A stretch of 64,000 nt of DNA from an uncultured Bacteroidales bacterium (lineage in GTDB: Bacteria > Bacteroidota > Bacteroidia > Bacteroidales > Bacteroidaceae). The notes below the pieces were generated by a model. The model did not search any database and had not been told where the DNA came from. It saw only the letters and a list, made by a program, of their open reading frames with translations. Where the stretch lies: positions 1 to 64,000 of the forward strand of contig CACYYM010000012.1 of assembly GCA_902778625.1 (NCBI GenBank). Direction: 5' to 3'. A program made the position numbers and the translations under genes. Shown here in pieces: positions 63,208-64,000 of the stretch (within the stretch, counting starts at the first letter, position 1; every line of letters begins with the position of its first letter).

Positions 63208-64000
63208 ACAAGAAGTTAATCCCCGTCATGCTATGCTTCTTCGCGATGGGTTTCGTGGATATGGTAGGCATAGCAAGCAACTATGTAAAGGCCGACTTGA
63301 ACCTCTCCGACTCGATGGCGAACACACTCCCCTCGCTCGTGTTCCTGTGGTTCCTCATCTTCAGCATCCCCACAAGCTTGCTGATGAACAAGATCGGCCG
63401 CAAGAACACAGTACTGCTGAGTCTGGCAATGACACTTGTGGCAATGGCGATTCCGGTATTCACCCTCGATTTCACCATGCTGCTGCTCTCCTTCTCCCTT
63501 TTGGGGATAGGCAACGCCATCCTTCAGACCTCGCTCAATCCGTTGGTCGACACGGTGATGAAAGGCGGCGCATCGGCAAGCACCTTGACCTTCGGGCAGT
63601 TCATCAAGAGCATCGCATCGTTCCTGGCTCCCATCATTGCCTCTTGGGGAGCTACTACAAACGCTTTCGGCCTGGGTTGGCAAGCACTCTATCCTATATA
63701 TTTATGTGTAGGAATTGTGGCAACGCTGCTGCTCTTCGGCACCCGCATCCACGAGGAACCCGCAGCCCAAGAGCAGAAGTCTGTGGGCGAGCAGTTTGCT
63801 GGAGCGTTTGCCTTGCTGGGCAATCCCTTCATCCTGCTCTGCTTCCTGGCCATCATCTGCCATGTAGGCATTGATGTCGGTACCAGCGTAACAGCCCCGA
63901 AGATACTGATGGAACGGACAGGCATGGAGCTTAACAATGCGGCTTTCGTCTGCACCATTTACTTCGTAGCAAAGGCCGTCGGCAGCTTCTCGGGCAGTTT
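63204..64000 (+). CDS. MFS sugar transporter (FucP/GluP-like), cut by window end
   Basis: The first 265 residues are visible; the gene continues past 64000. Starts MNKKLIPVMLCFFAMGFVDM at ATG 63204, overlapping the ROK stop. About seven hydrophobic helices are seen, with the MFS loop FSIPTSLLMNKIGRKNTVLL after helix 2 and NAILQTSLNPLVDTV typical of the fucose/glucose-galactose transporter group. Context (isomerase, hexokinase) points to free mannose or glucose uptake. Confidence 0.88.
   Translation, partial: MNKKLIPVMLCFFAMGFVDMVGIASNYVKADLNLSDSMANTLPSLVFLWFLIFSIPTSLLMNKIGRKNTVLLSLAMTLVAMAIPVFTLDFTMLLLSFSLLGIGNAILQTSLNPLVDTVMKGGASASTLTFGQFIKSIASFLAPIIASWGATTNAFGLGWQALYPIYLCVGIVATLLLFGTRIHEEPAAQEQKSVGEQFAGAFALLGNPFILLCFLAIICHVGIDVGTSVTAPKILMERTGMELNNAAFVCTIYFVAKAVGSFSGS

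Overview
The window comes from a Bacteroidota genome, most likely Bacteroidales and probably a Prevotellaceae-like gut or rumen organism. The evidence is: promoters of the TAnnTTTG type ahead of many genes; a short primary sigma factor of 287 residues; Bacteroidales-type versions of speA, FprA flavodiiron protein, class I mannose isomerase and the rbfA-LolC/E pair; Prevotella-like C-terminal tails on secreted proteins; and in-frame 'LTPNPSP' repeat insertions. No rRNA, insertion sequence, prophage or CRISPR array is visible, and no SusC/SusD pair occurs anywhere in the window.

Layout. 1-20.9 kb is mostly housekeeping: a small hydrophobic peptide gene, an HD phosphohydrolase, gltX, rpoD, lemA plus an M48 protease, tyrS, tRNA-Gln, topA-aroK, speA, a flavodiiron protein, then a minus-strand etfB-etfA-acyl-CoA dehydrogenase-DUF3472 unit. 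21.0-35.8 kb is a plus-strand mannan-utilisation cluster: two-domain esterase (SASA + CE1-like), mannobiose/cellobiose 2-epimerase, AraC regulator, GH26-CE7 fusion, GH59-GH26 fusion, GH36 alpha-galactosidase, GH130 mannosyl-glucose phosphorylase and a GPH-type symporter. 35.8-46 kb holds an SPFH protein, M28 peptidase, GH78-like protein, Gfo/Idh/MocA oxidoreductase, CDF metal exporter, small unknown genes, NhaD and a K+/H+ antiporter broken by an internal deletion. 46-51 kb (minus strand) holds an AraC paralogue, a GH5_7-like mannanase lipoprotein, an M24B peptidase and a C1 peptidase. 51.4-55.7 kb holds another C1 peptidase, rbfA, a LolC/E-like permease and an anaerobic sulfatase maturase. 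55.8-60.1 kb holds a GH5-CBM protein, a small conserved protein, a GPx lipoprotein and a small acidic-tailed peptide gene. 60.3-64 kb is a mannose operon: mannose-6-phosphate isomerase, ROK kinase and an MFS sugar transporter cut by the window end.

How the genes fit together. Deacetylation (two esterase proteins), removal of beta- then alpha-galactose (GH59, GH36), backbone cleavage (GH26, GH5_7), uptake (GPH symporter), epimerisation and phosphorolysis (2-epimerase, GH130), then mannose phosphorylation and isomerisation (ROK, PMI) make a complete route for acetylated galacto(gluco)mannan. The GH59 domain suggests side chains capped with beta-galactose, as in plant beta-galactoglucomannan.

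The most novel signal is not a protein. Nine intergenic regions contain short arrays of imperfect palindromes whose centres (CGTG or CACG) sit exactly 22 bp apart. The arm sequences differ from array to array, but in most units they stay complementary within the unit. A second repeat layer, heptad and octad tandem repeats, fills many gene junctions and often supplies the stop codon of one gene and the start codon of the next.
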